Assembly: GCF_000315365.1 (NCBI RefSeq)
Contig: NZ_CAOS01000008.1
Coordinates: 207,352 to 271,351 of the forward strand
DNA length: 64,000 bases
Direction: 5' to 3'
Source of the DNA: Desulforamulus hydrothermalis Lam5 = DSM 18033
GTDB taxonomy: Bacteria > Bacillota > Desulfotomaculia > Desulfotomaculales > Desulfotomaculaceae
Shown here: positions 43,424-52,493 of the stretch, piece by piece
How positions within the stretch are numbered: position 1 is the stretch's first letter
Layout: every line of letters starts with the position of its first letter
Made by a program: the position numbers and the translations under genes
Notes under the pieces: generated by a model
Told to the model about the DNA's origin: nothing
The model's database searches: none
Seen by the model: the letters and a program-made list of their open reading frames with translations, nothing else

Positions 43424-43453
43424 TTGGCTGAAATAGAATTATTATGCTATAAT
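43424..43453 (+). promoter_or_regulatory. SigA-type promoter of speE
   Basis: -35 TTGGCT (43424-43429), 18 bp spacer, -10 TATAAT (43448-43453), the start point about 40 bp before the GTG. Confidence 0.7.
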
Positions 43454-43501
43454 AGATAGCGTGTTTTTTATGAAGCTGTAAAAATATTGGGAGGGATGTT
43501 T

Positions 43502-44329
43502 GTGTTGGACATATGGTTTACAGAAAACCATACCGAAGGGTACAAGGTGTCCTGGCGGATTGATAAAATCCTGCACAGCGAGCGTTCTCGCTTCCAGGAA
43601 ATAGCTGTTGTGGAGTCCCCGGACCTGGGTCGTGCTCTTCTGCTGGATAACACTGTACAAACCACCACCCGCTTTGAATTTATCTATCACGAAATGATTG
43701 CCCATGTACCCCTGATGATCCACCCCCGGCCCCAAAGGGTTATGGTCATCGGCGGCGGGGACGGCGGGACGGTGCGTGAGGTCCTGAAACATCCTACCGT
43801 TGAAACTGTTGAACTGGTAGAAATAGACGAGCGGGTTATTCAGGTCAGCAAAGAGTGGCTGCCGCAGCTCAGTTCTGCTCTGAACTCCGATCGGGTTAAA
43901 ATTTTGACCGTTGACGGTTTGCAGTATGTTAAAGAAAAAGCCGCCCATTATGACGTAATTATCGTAGACTGCACTGATCCCGGCGGTCCTTCGCTGGCGC
44001 TGTTTACCAAAGACTTTTATCAGGATGTTTATAACGCATTAACAGAGGACGGCATAATGGTTTCACAAACCGGTTCTCCAACCTTCAGCCCTCACTTTGT
44101 AGAAGCTGTCAAAGGGATCCGGCAAGTTTTTCCTTGCAGCAGCCCCTATTTAACCTGTGAACCCAGTTATATCGCCGGCTTTTGGTCCTTTACCGCCGGC
44201 TCTAAAAAATACGCCTTAGACACTGTTAACCAGGACAGAATGGCTGCCATAACCACCCGGTATTACACACCGGAGATTCACCGGGCTGCCTTTGTGTTGC
44301 CGAAACACATCCAGGAACAGATTAAATAA
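43502..44329 (+). CDS. speE: Spermidine synthase (polyamine aminopropyltransferase)
   Basis: 275 residues. GGGDGGTVREVLKHPTVETV (about 83) and LVEIDERVIQVSKEWLP (about 103) bind decarboxylated SAM; VIIVDCTDPGGPSLAL (about 153) has the catalytic Asp. LLLDNTVQTTTRFEFIYHEM at the N-terminus is standard. It makes spermidine from putrescine; no speD or speA seen here. Start GTG, six nt after GGAGGG; TTG one codon later is possible. Confidence 0.95.
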   Translation: MLDIWFTENHTEGYKVSWRIDKILHSERSRFQEIAVVESPDLGRALLLDNTVQTTTRFEFIYHEMIAHVPLMIHPRPQRVMVIGGGDGGTVREVLKHPTVETVELVEIDERVIQVSKEWLPQLSSALNSDRVKILTVDGLQYVKEKAAHYDVIIVDCTDPGGPSLALFTKDFYQDVYNALTEDGIMVSQTGSPTFSPHFVEAVKGIRQVFPCSSPYLTCEPSYIAGFWSFTAGSKKYALDTVNQDRMAAITTRYYTPEIHRAAFVLPKHIQEQIK

Positions 44330-44352
44330 CCATTGAGGAACAAAAAGCTAAA

Positions 44353-44385
44353 AGCGACCGGTTAGTTGCCGGTCGCTCTTTTATT
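44353..44385. terminator. Terminator between speE and livF (bidirectional)
   Basis: AGCGACCGG, loop TTAGTTG, CCGGTCGCT then CTTTTATTTT on the plus strand. Symmetric stem also ends the convergent liv operon. Confidence 0.85.
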
Positions 44386-44396
44386 TTGATCTGGCC

Positions 44397-45110
44397 TTAT
44401 GACCTGCCCAGGTAAGCCTTTTGCACTTCGGCATTGGCCGCCAGTTCCTGACCCGGCCCCTGCAGGACAATTCGGCCGGTTTCCAGCACATAGCCGTAGT
44501 CCGCCACCTGCAAGGCGGCCCGGGCATTTTGTTCAATCAGCAAAATAGTCATGCCCTGGCTGTGGATTTCTTTAATAATGCGGAATACTTCTTTAACCAG
44601 CAAGGGCGCCAAGCCCAGGGAAGGTTCGTCCATCATCAAAAGCTTTGGCCGGGACATTAAAGCCCTGCCGATGGCCAGCATTTGCTGTTCGCCGCCGGAC
44701 AAAGTACCGGCCGCCTGCCACTCCCGCTCCCGCAAACGGGGAAACATTTCATAAATTTTGTTAATGTCTTTTTTAATTTCCTCTTTGTCGGTCCGGGCAT
44801 AAGCCCCCATGTGAAGGTTTTCCAATACCGTCAGGTTGGCAAATATACGCCGTCCTTCGGGCACCAGGGTAATGCCTTTTTTAACTATGTCAACCGTTTT
44901 GCTGCCGGTGATTTCCTCGCCACGCCAGGTAATTCTGCCCCCGGCTGCCGGCACCAAACCGCTGACGGCCCGCAGGGTTGTGCTTTTGCCCGCCCCGTTG
45001 GCACCCACCAGCGTGACTATTTTATTTTCCGGCACCTCCATGGATATACCCTTCAGGGCATGGATGCCGCCATAGTACACATGCAAATCTTCAATTTTAA
45101 GCACTTTCAT
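44397..45110 (-). CDS. livF: Branched-chain amino acid ABC transporter ATPase LivF
   Basis: 237 residues. ABC ATPase: Walker A GANGAGKSTTLRAVSG (about 37), signature LSGGEQQMLAIGRAL (about 137), Walker B LLMMDEPSLGLAP and H-loop LLIEQNA. It lies last in livJ-livH-livM-livG-livF and its ATG overlaps livG by 14 bp. An upstream extension to 45206 is possible by frame but has no ribosome site. Partner ATPase is LivG. Confidence 0.95.
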   Translation of the reverse strand: MKVLKIEDLHVYYGGIHALKGISMEVPENKIVTLVGANGAGKSTTLRAVSGLVPAAGGRITWRGEEITGSKTVDIVKKGITLVPEGRRIFANLTVLENLHMGAYARTDKEEIKKDINKIYEMFPRLREREWQAAGTLSGGEQQMLAIGRALMSRPKLLMMDEPSLGLAPLLVKEVFRIIKEIHSQGMTILLIEQNARAALQVADYGYVLETGRIVLQGPGQELAANAEVQKAYLGRS

Positions 45111-45888
45111 CCACCGCCCCAAGATAAGCTTCAATAACTTGCCGGTTGTTTTGAATTTCTGACGGCGTACCTTTAGCGATGGTTTCGCCGTGGTCCAGCA
45201 CCACAATGTGCTCGCATATGCCCATTACCACTTCCATGTGGTGTTCAATCATAAGGATGGTTAAGCCAAACCGTTCCCTGATATCGGCAATAAATTCCAT
45301 TAATTCCAGAGATTCCTGGGGATTCATGCCGGCAGCCGGTTCGTCCAGCAGGATCATTTTGGGTTGGGTAGCCAGGGCCCGGGCAATTTCCAACCGCCGC
45401 TGCTTGCCATAAGGCAACGCAGTGGCCTTTTCATGGGCCACGTCCGCCAGCTGCACCTGTTCCAGCAAAGCCATACATTCCTCAATGTGCTGCCGGCGCT
45501 CCCGGGTATACCTGGGCAATCCCAGTACAGCTTCCAGCAGGCTGGCCCGCAGCCGCACATGTTTGCTCAGCAGCACGTTTTCCAGCACCGTCATACTGGC
45601 AAAAAGGCGAATGTTTTGAAAAGTGCGGGCAATGCCCAGCTCGGTAATTTGATTGGGCCGCCGGCCGGTAATGTCATGGCCGTCAAAAATCACCCTGCCT
45701 TCGGTCGGTTTATAAACGCCGGTAATCATATTAAATGCGGTAGTTTTGCCGGCGCCGTTGGGGCCGATGAGGCCGACAATCTGCCGGGGTGCGATATTGA
45801 GCTGCAGGTTGGAAACCGCCTTTAACCCGCCAAACTGCATCGAGATATTATCCGTAACCAGTATGCTGTCAGAAGGTAAATTAGCCAT
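45097..45888 (-). CDS. livG: Branched-chain amino acid ABC transporter ATPase LivG
   Basis: 263 residues. Walker A GPNGAGKTTAFNMITGVY (about 41), the signature ATALPYGKQRRLEIARAL (about 155; ABC signature variant PYGKQRRLE typical of LivG), Walker B LLDEPAAGMNPQE. ATG after GGGGTGG, overlapping livM by 8 bp. Part of the same operon. Confidence 0.95.
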   Translation of the reverse strand: MANLPSDSILVTDNISMQFGGLKAVSNLQLNIAPRQIVGLIGPNGAGKTTAFNMITGVYKPTEGRVIFDGHDITGRRPNQITELGIARTFQNIRLFASMTVLENVLLSKHVRLRASLLEAVLGLPRYTRERRQHIEECMALLEQVQLADVAHEKATALPYGKQRRLEIARALATQPKMILLDEPAAGMNPQESLELMEFIADIRERFGLTILMIEHHMEVVMGICEHIVVLDHGETIAKGTPSEIQNNRQVIEAYLGAVDESA

Positions 45889-46948
45889 CCACCCCGACCC
45901 CCTTTTCCTTGCGTCTGCCAACGCCTAATTTATCTAACACCCAGTCCCAGTTAAATTCTCTGGTACCCATTAAGCCCTGCCGGTAAAACAGGATAACTGC
46001 CAACAGCAAAAGGGAGAAAATAACCATGCGCATGCCGGGAATGCCGGGAATGGTTAAACCGAAGAAATTCATGGGCTGTTCTACAAAACGCAGTGCTTCC
46101 ATCATAACTGTCACCAGCACGCCGGCAATTACCGAACCGGTCAGGCTGCCCAAGCCGCCCAAAACAATAATTAATAAAATCTGGAAAGTGAACAGGAAGC
46201 GAAACATGGTGGGATCCACCGAGGTAATTAAATGGCCCATCAGGGCACCGGCCAAGCCGGCAAAAAAAGCACCAATGGTAAAGGATAACAATTTATGTTT
46301 AAAAATATCAATGCCCATGGCCTCGGCAGCGATTTCATTATCACGAATAGCCTTAAAGGCATAGCCCCAACTGCTGTTGATCAATTGCTTTAATATCCAG
46401 ATAGTGGCTATGGCAAAGCCCCAGTAAACCCATAAACTCTTAATGGGCGGGATATTTTTTAACCCCAGGGAACCGTTGGTTACGCTGATGGCATTGGTAA
46501 CCACAATCCGAATAATCTCACCAAAGCCCAGGGTAGCAATGGCCAGGTAATCATCCCGCAGGCGCAGGGCCGGAAAGCCGATTAAAAAGCCAAACAAGGC
46601 CGCCACCAGCCCCGCCGTAATAATGGCCGGGAACAACGGCCAGTGAATTTTGTCCAAAGGTGAGATAATGGGCTCCATAAAATAAATCATTTCTTTGCTT
46701 TCGGGGGACATGGTTAAAATGGCTGAAACATAAGCCCCCACGCACATAAAACCGGCATGCCCCAGGGAAAACATGCCGGTAAAACCCAGCACCAGATTCA
46801 TACTGGCACCCAGAATGACAAAGATGGCTGCCAGGTTCAATACCCGGGTGTTAAATTTGCCCAAATACTCCTCACCCAAATAGAGCACCAGGCAGCTCAG
46901 CACAATCAAGCCCAGGGTTAAAAGCGACTTTATTCTCTGTCTGTCCAT
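45881..46948 (-). CDS. livM: Branched-chain amino acid ABC transporter permease LivM
   Basis: 355 residues, eight or more membrane segments. MNLVLGFTGMFSLGHAGFMC (about 50), the permease coupling region GFPALRLRDDYLAIATLGFG (about 128) and NEIAAEAMGIDIFKHKLLSF (about 210) typical of LivM. Starts 3 bp after livH stops with AAGGTG as ribosome site. It forms a membrane heterodimer with LivH. Confidence 0.95.
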   Translation of the reverse strand: MDRQRIKSLLTLGLIVLSCLVLYLGEEYLGKFNTRVLNLAAIFVILGASMNLVLGFTGMFSLGHAGFMCVGAYVSAILTMSPESKEMIYFMEPIISPLDKIHWPLFPAIITAGLVAALFGFLIGFPALRLRDDYLAIATLGFGEIIRIVVTNAISVTNGSLGLKNIPPIKSLWVYWGFAIATIWILKQLINSSWGYAFKAIRDNEIAAEAMGIDIFKHKLLSFTIGAFFAGLAGALMGHLITSVDPTMFRFLFTFQILLIIVLGGLGSLTGSVIAGVLVTVMMEALRFVEQPMNFFGLTIPGIPGMRMVIFSLLLLAVILFYRQGLMGTREFNWDWVLDKLGVGRRKEKGVGVDG

Positions 46949-46951
46949 GGC

Positions 46952-47845
46952 CTACACCTTCTCCACTACATTTTCGCCCAGAATTCCGGTGGGTTTAAAC
47001 AGCAAAATAAAAATTAAGATAACAAAGGCAAAGGCGTCACGGTAGCCTGACAACTCAGGCAACAGGGCCACCAGGAAAACTTCCCCCATGCCCAAAACAA
47101 AACCGCCCAGCATAGCTCCGGGGATACTGCCGATACCGCCCATAACGGCGGCAATAAAACACTTGAGACCGGGGAAAACACCCATCAGCGGATCAATCTG
47201 GGGGTACTGCAGGCTCCACATAATGCCGCCCACCGCTGCCAAACCGGAACCAACCACAAAGGTGGTGCTGACCACTTTATTCACATCCACAGCCATCAGG
47301 CTGGCGGTTTCAAAATCCCGGGATACAGCTCGCATGGCGATGCCTGTCTTGGTTTTGTTAACCATGTAGGTTACCGCTACCAGCAACACAATAGTTATTA
47401 GAGGAATGATAATAGTTAAGGATAAAAACGAAATATCCCCCAGTTTAATATTCCACACAATTTCTTCCGGGCGGGGAAAAGATTTGGGACGGGCACCGAT
47501 GGCTACAATCCCTAAATTCTCCAGCAAAAAAGATACCCCAATGGCAGAAATAAGTACGGAAATGCGGGGTGCTTCCCGCAAGGGGCGATAGGCAACCTTT
47601 TCTATGGTCACACCCAGCAGGGCAGTAACCACTATGGCCAGCAAAAAACTCAACCACCAGGGCATGGTAAACACCAGCATGCCGTAAAAGGCAACATAGG
47701 CTGCCACCATCAACAAATCGGCATGGGCAAAATTTATTAACCGCAGAATACCGTAAACCATGGTATAGCCAATGGCAATCAGCGCATACAAACTGCCCAG
47801 GGAAATACCATTGGCCAGGCTCTGCAGAAACATCTCTCCGGTCAT
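46952..47845 (-). CDS. livH: Branched-chain amino acid ABC transporter permease LivH
   Basis: 297 residues, eight membrane segments. LANGISLGSLYALIAIGYTM (about 10), RLINFAHADLLMVAAYVAFY (about 35), YRPLREAPRISVLISAIGVS (about 87) and FPGLKCFIAAVMGGIGSIPG (about 222) are family blocks. ATG follows AAGGAG. Located after livJ past a hairpin. Confidence 0.95.
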   Translation of the reverse strand: MTGEMFLQSLANGISLGSLYALIAIGYTMVYGILRLINFAHADLLMVAAYVAFYGMLVFTMPWWLSFLLAIVVTALLGVTIEKVAYRPLREAPRISVLISAIGVSFLLENLGIVAIGARPKSFPRPEEIVWNIKLGDISFLSLTIIIPLITIVLLVAVTYMVNKTKTGIAMRAVSRDFETASLMAVDVNKVVSTTFVVGSGLAAVGGIMWSLQYPQIDPLMGVFPGLKCFIAAVMGGIGSIPGAMLGGFVLGMGEVFLVALLPELSGYRDAFAFVILIFILLFKPTGILGENVVEKV

Positions 47846-47879
47846 GTTTTAGCTCCTTCCAACCACACAACATAATACC

Positions 47880-47909
47880 GACTCCCCCCCTGCAAGCAGG
47901 AGGGGAGTC
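47880..47909 (-). terminator. Hairpin between livJ and livH
   Basis: GACTCCCC...GGGGAGTC with inner CCTG/CAGG pairing, no U-run after it. Probably a read-through or RNA-stability stem that keeps livJ mRNA more abundant than livHMGF. Confidence 0.6.
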
Positions 47910-47932
47910 GCGGCACATCAGTTGTAAATTAA

Positions 47933-49108
47933 TTACTTGGGATCAACCTTGCCTTCGTAAGCAAACTTACCGTCAACAACCTTTTTAATGATGGCAGTCT
48001 TGGTGGCATCACCGTTGGCATCCAGGGTAATAATGCCGGTAGCCCCCTGGAAGTCCTTGGTAGCAGCCAAGGCATCACGAATTGCTTTGGGATCAGCAGA
48101 ACCGGCTCGCTTAATGGCATCCAGAGCTAAAATATAAGTATCAAAGCCCAGGGCGCCAAAAGCGTTAACTTGTTTGCCGGGATAAGCCTTCTTATACTCT
48201 TCCATAAATTTGTTGGACATTTCGGTTACCGGGTGATCGGCATCAAAGTGAGTGCTGAAATAAATATCTTTAGTGTTCTTAACCCGGCTTAAAAATTCCT
48301 CAGCTTCCCAGGTGTCGCCGCCCAAAATAGGAGCATTGATACCCAGTTCACGGGCCTTCTCAACCAGGATACCGCACTCCAGGAAGTTGCCGGGGGCAAA
48401 AATTACATCAGGATTCTTGGCTTTAACCGTGGTTAACTGCGAAGAAAAATCTTTGTCGCCGGAGTTGTAATTTACTTTGGCTACAATGGCGTTGTCGTTA
48501 TTGGTTAACTTCTTAAAGGACTTTTCAAAGTAATTGCTCAGACCAACCGAGTAATCCTGCTGCACATCCTGAATAATGGCCGCGGTTTTAGCACCCAGCT
48601 TTTCTACAGCATAGTTGGCCATGACAGTTCCCTGGAAGGGATCAATAAAGCAGACCCGGAAATAGTAGTCGTTACCCAGAGTAACCGCCGGGTTGGTAGG
48701 CGAGCAGCCGATCACCGGAATACCTGCTTCCTTGGCAATGGGGCCGCCGGCCATGGAAAGCGAGCTGCTGTAGCTGCCGATAATAACATTTACCTTATCT
48801 TTGCTTACCAATCTTTCTACAGCATTGGCTGCTTCTTGTTTTTCGCTTTTGTTGTCAACTATCACCAGTTCAACCTTTTTGCCGTTAACTTCAGGAAACA
48901 ACTGGTTAGCCAGTTTAATACCTTCAACCGTCATTTCGCCACCGGCCGCATTGGTTCCGGTCAGCGGCTCAAAAACACCGATTTTAATTACATCTGCTGC
49001 GGGCTGCTGGGCAGCTTGCTTTTCTGCACCGCCGCCGCCACAACCTGCCAGCACCATAACCGCCGCCAGCAGGAGGGCAATGATTGCGACATACTTTCTC
49101 TTGTACAT
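47933..49108 (-). CDS. livJ: Branched-chain amino acid-binding lipoprotein LivJ
   Basis: 391 residues. Lipoprotein signal with lipobox LAGC (about 22-25) and GGGGAEKQ linker; mature protein is a type I periplasmic-binding fold: IKIGVFEPLTGTNAAGGEMT (about 40), GSYSSSLSMAGGPIAKEAGI (about 107) and YDTYILALDAIKRAGSADPK-like C-term. It delivers Leu/Ile/Val to LivHM. Start MYKRKYVAI is chosen by signal-peptide form; the ribosome site GGGGGAGG is 14 nt away, which is long, and an earlier in-frame start is possible. Confidence 0.92.
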   Translation of the reverse strand: MYKRKYVAIIALLLAAVMVLAGCGGGGAEKQAAQQPAADVIKIGVFEPLTGTNAAGGEMTVEGIKLANQLFPEVNGKKVELVIVDNKSEKQEAANAVERLVSKDKVNVIIGSYSSSLSMAGGPIAKEAGIPVIGCSPTNPAVTLGNDYYFRVCFIDPFQGTVMANYAVEKLGAKTAAIIQDVQQDYSVGLSNYFEKSFKKLTNNDNAIVAKVNYNSGDKDFSSQLTTVKAKNPDVIFAPGNFLECGILVEKARELGINAPILGGDTWEAEEFLSRVKNTKDIYFSTHFDADHPVTEMSNKFMEEYKKAYPGKQVNAFGALGFDTYILALDAIKRAGSADPKAIRDALAATKDFQGATGIITLDANGDATKTAIIKKVVDGKFAYEGKVDPK

Positions 49109-49149
49109 GGTTTTTCGGTCAACCTCCCCCAAATTTATCAGAGATCCAT

Positions 49150-49398
49150 ACCCCTTTGTCCTTGCCCGGTGGATACAAATCCCTAGACAGTATACTATTA
49201 TTTTTTGTACAAAGAATCAATCTAACTTTTAGTCATAATTACACCATTGTGCCAAATTTTATCTGTTATTTGCCGGTACTTGTATTAAATAACATTATTA
49301 TGTGGACATGTGTCATTTGACAGTGTACATGTTGTTTAATCCTTTAGTCATTAAAAGCAGGTATAATGTTTTTAATTTTCTGTTAAATGTAAAAATAA
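49150..49398. other. AT-rich intergenic, livJ upstream region
   Basis: About 250 bp without a credible gene. Probably holds the livJ promoter (TATACT at about 49191 on the minus strand); no clear operator recognised. Confidence 0.4.
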
Positions 49399-49437
49399 AA
49401 CACCGCTTTTAAGCCTTGCGGCCTAAAAGCGGTGTTT
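49399..49437 (-). terminator. Terminator of the HTH/coiled-coil gene
   Basis: AACACCGCTTTTA, loop, TAAAAGCGGTGTTT followed on the minus strand by TATTTTTAC. It is 110 bp past the stop codon of the 49548-50402 gene, leaving a GC-rich 3' UTR. Confidence 0.85.
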
Positions 49438-49439
49438 CA

Positions 49440-49547
49440 CGACAGTCTTTCAGCAGCATAGCCGACCGCCGGTGTATTATGTTGAAGCGAGCCGCCGCTT
49501 TGCCAAGGGTTCCGGTTAGGCTCCGTCCTTGCACCGCGTGAGCATCC
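49440..49547 (-). other. GC-rich structured 3' UTR, unidentified
   Basis: On the minus strand: CGGTG pairs with CACCG around two internal hairpins (CAAGG...CCTTG and AGCG...CGCT), then GCTATGCTGCTGAAAGACTG. It is strongly structured and much richer in G+C than the intergenic DNA nearby, lying between the HTH gene stop and its terminator. I do not recognise a known RNA. Confidence 0.35.
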
Positions 49548-50402
49548 TTATTTCCCAAAGCCCAAAATTTTACCTATACCGCTTACCCAACCAAACGTTG
49601 CCTTATCTTTATCCCTTTTAAATTTTTTGCCCGCTTTCTGGTTGTCCCGGGCCAGTTTTACCACCGCCCACTTGGTGTCTTTAATTTCTTCGCTCAGCTT
49701 TTCCAGTTTTTTGCCAACAGCTTCTAATTTTTCCTGGGTTCCTTTATGGTTTTCGGCTATCTGATTAATGTTTGGCAGCATCTCCTTAATATCATTCACA
49801 GCCCTGGCAGTATCTTCGTTTACTTTCGGCATGGCCAGCAGTGCGTCCACCAGTTTTTCCATTTTAGCAGACATATCACGCAAAGTTTCCAGGTGTTCGA
49901 TAGCCATAGTATTGTATTTCAGGGCGTTTTTATCGGCCTGTTCCGCCAGATGGCTTAGAAACTTTTGCTCAAAATTATTTAAGGTGCTGACCAGTGTATT
50001 AACCAGCCCCATGGCCGTATCTTCTTGAATTTTCAGCACAATTTCTTTGCCCGGATCACTGCCGGTACCGTCAAGGTCTGGTTGGCCAGGCTGTTTGCCG
50101 GCCGAGCATTTAACCAAGCTCAGCCGGCGCCTGGCCTGGTTGTCTGACGGTGCAAGCGGTTCTTGCTTTTCCTGGGCCGCGGCAATTTCTTGCCGGGCCA
50201 ATTCATTACCCCGGCGTTCAGCTTCCAGGGCATCTTTGATGGCCAGTAATTCTTCCATTTTAAGTAAGTATGTGGGGCCGCCGGGACTTTTTCTGTCTAA
50301 CTCCACCGTTTTAAACAGCCCCTGGCTAAACCACTTGCTAATCGTACTAATTGGCACCCCTAACAGTTCGGCTCCTTCAGAAAATGTAACTTTTTTTCCC
50401 AC
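49548..50402 (-). CDS. MerR-like/HTH protein with long coiled coil
   Basis: 284 residues. N-terminal HTH SEGAELLGVPISTISKWFSQ (about 8) with the wing LDRKSPGGPTYLLKMEELLA, a Pro/Gln-rich linker, then a coiled coil from about 130 to 255 (FEQKFLSHLAEQADKNALKY, then ENHKGTQEKLEAVGKKLEKL) and a basic tail. Resembles plasmid/phage-type regulators. Start GTG, six nt after AAGGGGTG; upstream extension to 50504 has many Cys and is not protein-like. Confidence 0.75.
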   Translation of the reverse strand: MGKKVTFSEGAELLGVPISTISKWFSQGLFKTVELDRKSPGGPTYLLKMEELLAIKDALEAERRGNELARQEIAAAQEKQEPLAPSDNQARRRLSLVKCSAGKQPGQPDLDGTGSDPGKEIVLKIQEDTAMGLVNTLVSTLNNFEQKFLSHLAEQADKNALKYNTMAIEHLETLRDMSAKMEKLVDALLAMPKVNEDTARAVNDIKEMLPNINQIAENHKGTQEKLEAVGKKLEKLSEEIKDTKWAVVKLARDNQKAGKKFKRDKDKATFGWVSGIGKILGFGK

Positions 50403-50578
50403 TACAGGCACCCCTTTTTTGTATTGTCTTGTTAAATTATACCAGTTAAATATTAACAGTTGTAGCATTTTCTTCCGACAACAACTGCAACAGGCTGCCA
50501 TCAAGCGGGTTAATATTAAGTATTTCTGCCCGGTTTTACGCGGCTTTGCTAAAAAGTCAAATAACTTTTCCGTTAAAA

Positions 50579-50606
50579 ATAAAAACCGCCCGAAGGCGGT
50601 TTTTAT
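50579..50606 (-). terminator. Terminator of the ferredoxin gene
   Basis: AAAAACCGCC, CGAA, GGCGGTTTTT then ATTTTT on both sides; bidirectional. Confidence 0.9.
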
Positions 50607-50621
50607 TTTTAACAGGGGGTA

Positions 50622-50813
50622 TTACATTTCAGTTACGGTGTAGCATTCGTTGGGGCAGGTAGCTACACAGGTTTCGCAACCCATGCATTCTTCGGGTTCG
50701 CCGGTAATGTCAGCTTTACCGTCGTCCAGCATGCCGAGGATGCCGGCGGGGCAAGCATCAGCACAGGCGCCGCAGCCGTCACACTTATCTCTGTCGATAG
50801 ATACTACATACAT
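50622..50813 (-). CDS. 2[4Fe-4S] ferredoxin
   Basis: 63 residues. Two cluster motifs: CDGCGACADACPAGI (about 11) and CMGCETCVATCPNECY (about 42), the CxxCxxCxxxC-P pattern. Likely an electron carrier for low-potential anaerobic reactions. Single gene with its own terminator; partner oxidoreductase is not adjacent. Confidence 0.93.
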   Translation of the reverse strand: MYVVSIDRDKCDGCGACADACPAGILGMLDDGKADITGEPEECMGCETCVATCPNECYTVTEM

Positions 50814-51107
50814 TGGTCGAGTCCTCCCTTTACTTTTTTATCACCGGTTAGACAACCAGTTAGATTAATTTTATTATGCTTGAACCTTTGAGCAGTTTCA
50901 ATATAAAAATTTAATTTTTAAACAAAAATAACTTGCTCATTCTTTTCTTTTTCTTGAGTATACTTAAAAAATCGAGTGAATAATAAAAAAATACAAAAAA
51001 TGGCTGCCGCCTGAAAACCTCCCGGATACCCATGATTTTCTTGATCTTGCTCAATTAAACATGATAAGCTAAAGCCTGGTAAGCATTAATTTTATAAGGA
51101 GCATGAC

Positions 51108-52280
51108 ATGGCAAAATCTATTGAACTGATAGCTACCGCAACTTTTGGTTTGGAATCAGTGGTGGCCTATGAGGTAAAAAAATTGGGCTATGAGGTGTCG
51201 GTAGACAACGGCAAAGTAACCTTTGCCGGCGATGCAAATGCCATTTGCCGGGCCAATCTCTGGCTGCGCTCGGCCGACCGGGTGCTGGTAAAAATGGGCC
51301 AGTTTAAAGCCACCACCTTTGAGGAATTATTTCAACAAACCCGGGCGCTGCCCTGGCCCGATTGGCTGCCGGCCGACGCCTGTTTCCCGGTGGAAGGCAA
51401 ATCAGTAAAATCCCGGCTGCACAGTGTGCCGGACTGCCAGGCTATTGTCAAAAAGGCCATTGTGGAAAAAATGAAACAAACCTATAAAAAGGAATGGTTT
51501 CCGGAGAACGGTCCCCGTTATACTGTGGAAGTAGCCTTATTAAAGGACGTGGCCACCCTGACCCTGGATACCAGCGGGGTTGGCCTGCACAAGCGGGGCT
51601 ACCGCAAGCTGTCCAGCCAGGCTCCCCTTAAAGAAACTCTGGCCGCCGGCCTGCTTTCTATCGCCCGCTGGTACCCTGACCGACCTTTATTGGATCCTTT
51701 TTGCGGTTCAGGCACCATTCCCATTGAGGCCGCATTAATGGCCCGCAACATTGCCCCGGGCATCGGCCGGCAGTTTGCTGCCGAAGCCTGGCCGGTAATT
51801 CCCAAAGAGTTATGGGTAAATGCCAGAAAGGAAGCGCTGGAACAGGAAAAAAGAGAGTTAAAGCTGCGCCTGTACGGTACAGATATAGATGATCAGGTGT
51901 TAAGCCTGGCCCGCTATCATGCCCGCGAGGCGGGGGTGGAAGATGCTGTTCACTTCCAGCGGATACCTGTGGCGAAGGTTCGCAGCAAGCAAAAATACGG
52001 TTTTATTGTCACCAACCCACCCTACGGACAGCGGCTGGGTGAAGCTCCTGAAATCGAACAGCTCACCCGGCAGCTGGGTGAAACCTACCGCACCTTGGAC
52101 ACCTGGTCCTGCTTTGTCATTTCTTCTTTTGACCAATTTGAACGTTTCTTTGGCCGCCCGGCAGATAAAAAACGCAAGTTATACAATGGCCGGGTAGAGT
52201 GCCAGTATTACCAGTATTTCGGCCCCCGGCCGCCCAGACCGGCCAATCCGGCCCAGGCAACGGTTCAGGCAAACACATAG
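51108..52280 (+). CDS. THUMP-domain class I SAM methyltransferase (RlmL/YpsC-like)
   Basis: 390 residues. THUMP domain (about 45-155; TFAGDANAICRANLWLRSAD, RALPWPDWLPADACF), then Rossmann methyltransferase with LLDPFCGSGTIPIEAALMA (about 195) and the NPPY motif VTNPPYGQRLG (about 303). It methylates G in 23S rRNA (m2G2445 in RlmL); species-level specificity is inferred. ATG after AAGGAG. Single gene. Confidence 0.92.
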   Translation: MAKSIELIATATFGLESVVAYEVKKLGYEVSVDNGKVTFAGDANAICRANLWLRSADRVLVKMGQFKATTFEELFQQTRALPWPDWLPADACFPVEGKSVKSRLHSVPDCQAIVKKAIVEKMKQTYKKEWFPENGPRYTVEVALLKDVATLTLDTSGVGLHKRGYRKLSSQAPLKETLAAGLLSIARWYPDRPLLDPFCGSGTIPIEAALMARNIAPGIGRQFAAEAWPVIPKELWVNARKEALEQEKRELKLRLYGTDIDDQVLSLARYHAREAGVEDAVHFQRIPVAKVRSKQKYGFIVTNPPYGQRLGEAPEIEQLTRQLGETYRTLDTWSCFVISSFDQFERFFGRPADKKRKLYNGRVECQYYQYFGPRPPRPANPAQATVQANT

Positions 52281-52362
52281 CCTGGCTGCCCAGGCGATTT
52301 CCGACAGCTGATTTATCATCCTCCGGTTCATAGCAGGGTCTTGTAAAAGGCTCTGCTTTTTT

Positions 52363-52402
52363 CTGTGATTAACATCACAGCCGCTGCATGACACCGGTCA
52401 CA
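52363..52402 (+). promoter_or_regulatory. Tandem CRP/FNR-type operators upstream of hcp
   Basis: Site 1: CTGTGAT-TAAC-ATCACAG (52363-52380), perfect dyad. Site 2: TGAC-ACCG-GTCA (52389-52400), continued as CA. With -10 TATGAT at 52424-52429 and a start near 52436, their centres fall at about -64 and -41.5, the standard class I and class II activator positions. HcpR-like control of hcp is the known theme; the regulator is not in this window. Confidence 0.65.
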
Positions 52403-52423
52403 GGCAGCCGCCTTTGTTTGCGG

Positions 52424-52429
52424 TATGAT
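52424..52429 (+). promoter_or_regulatory. -10 element of the hcp promoter
   Basis: TATGAT (5/6 to TATAAT). No good -35 is visible, consistent with dependence on an activator bound at -41.5. Confidence 0.5.
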
Positions 52430-52493
52430 TACCTCATCAGAAAACAAAACACGGCCCGCCGGGCCGGAAATAATAAAAGGAGGAATTGACATT

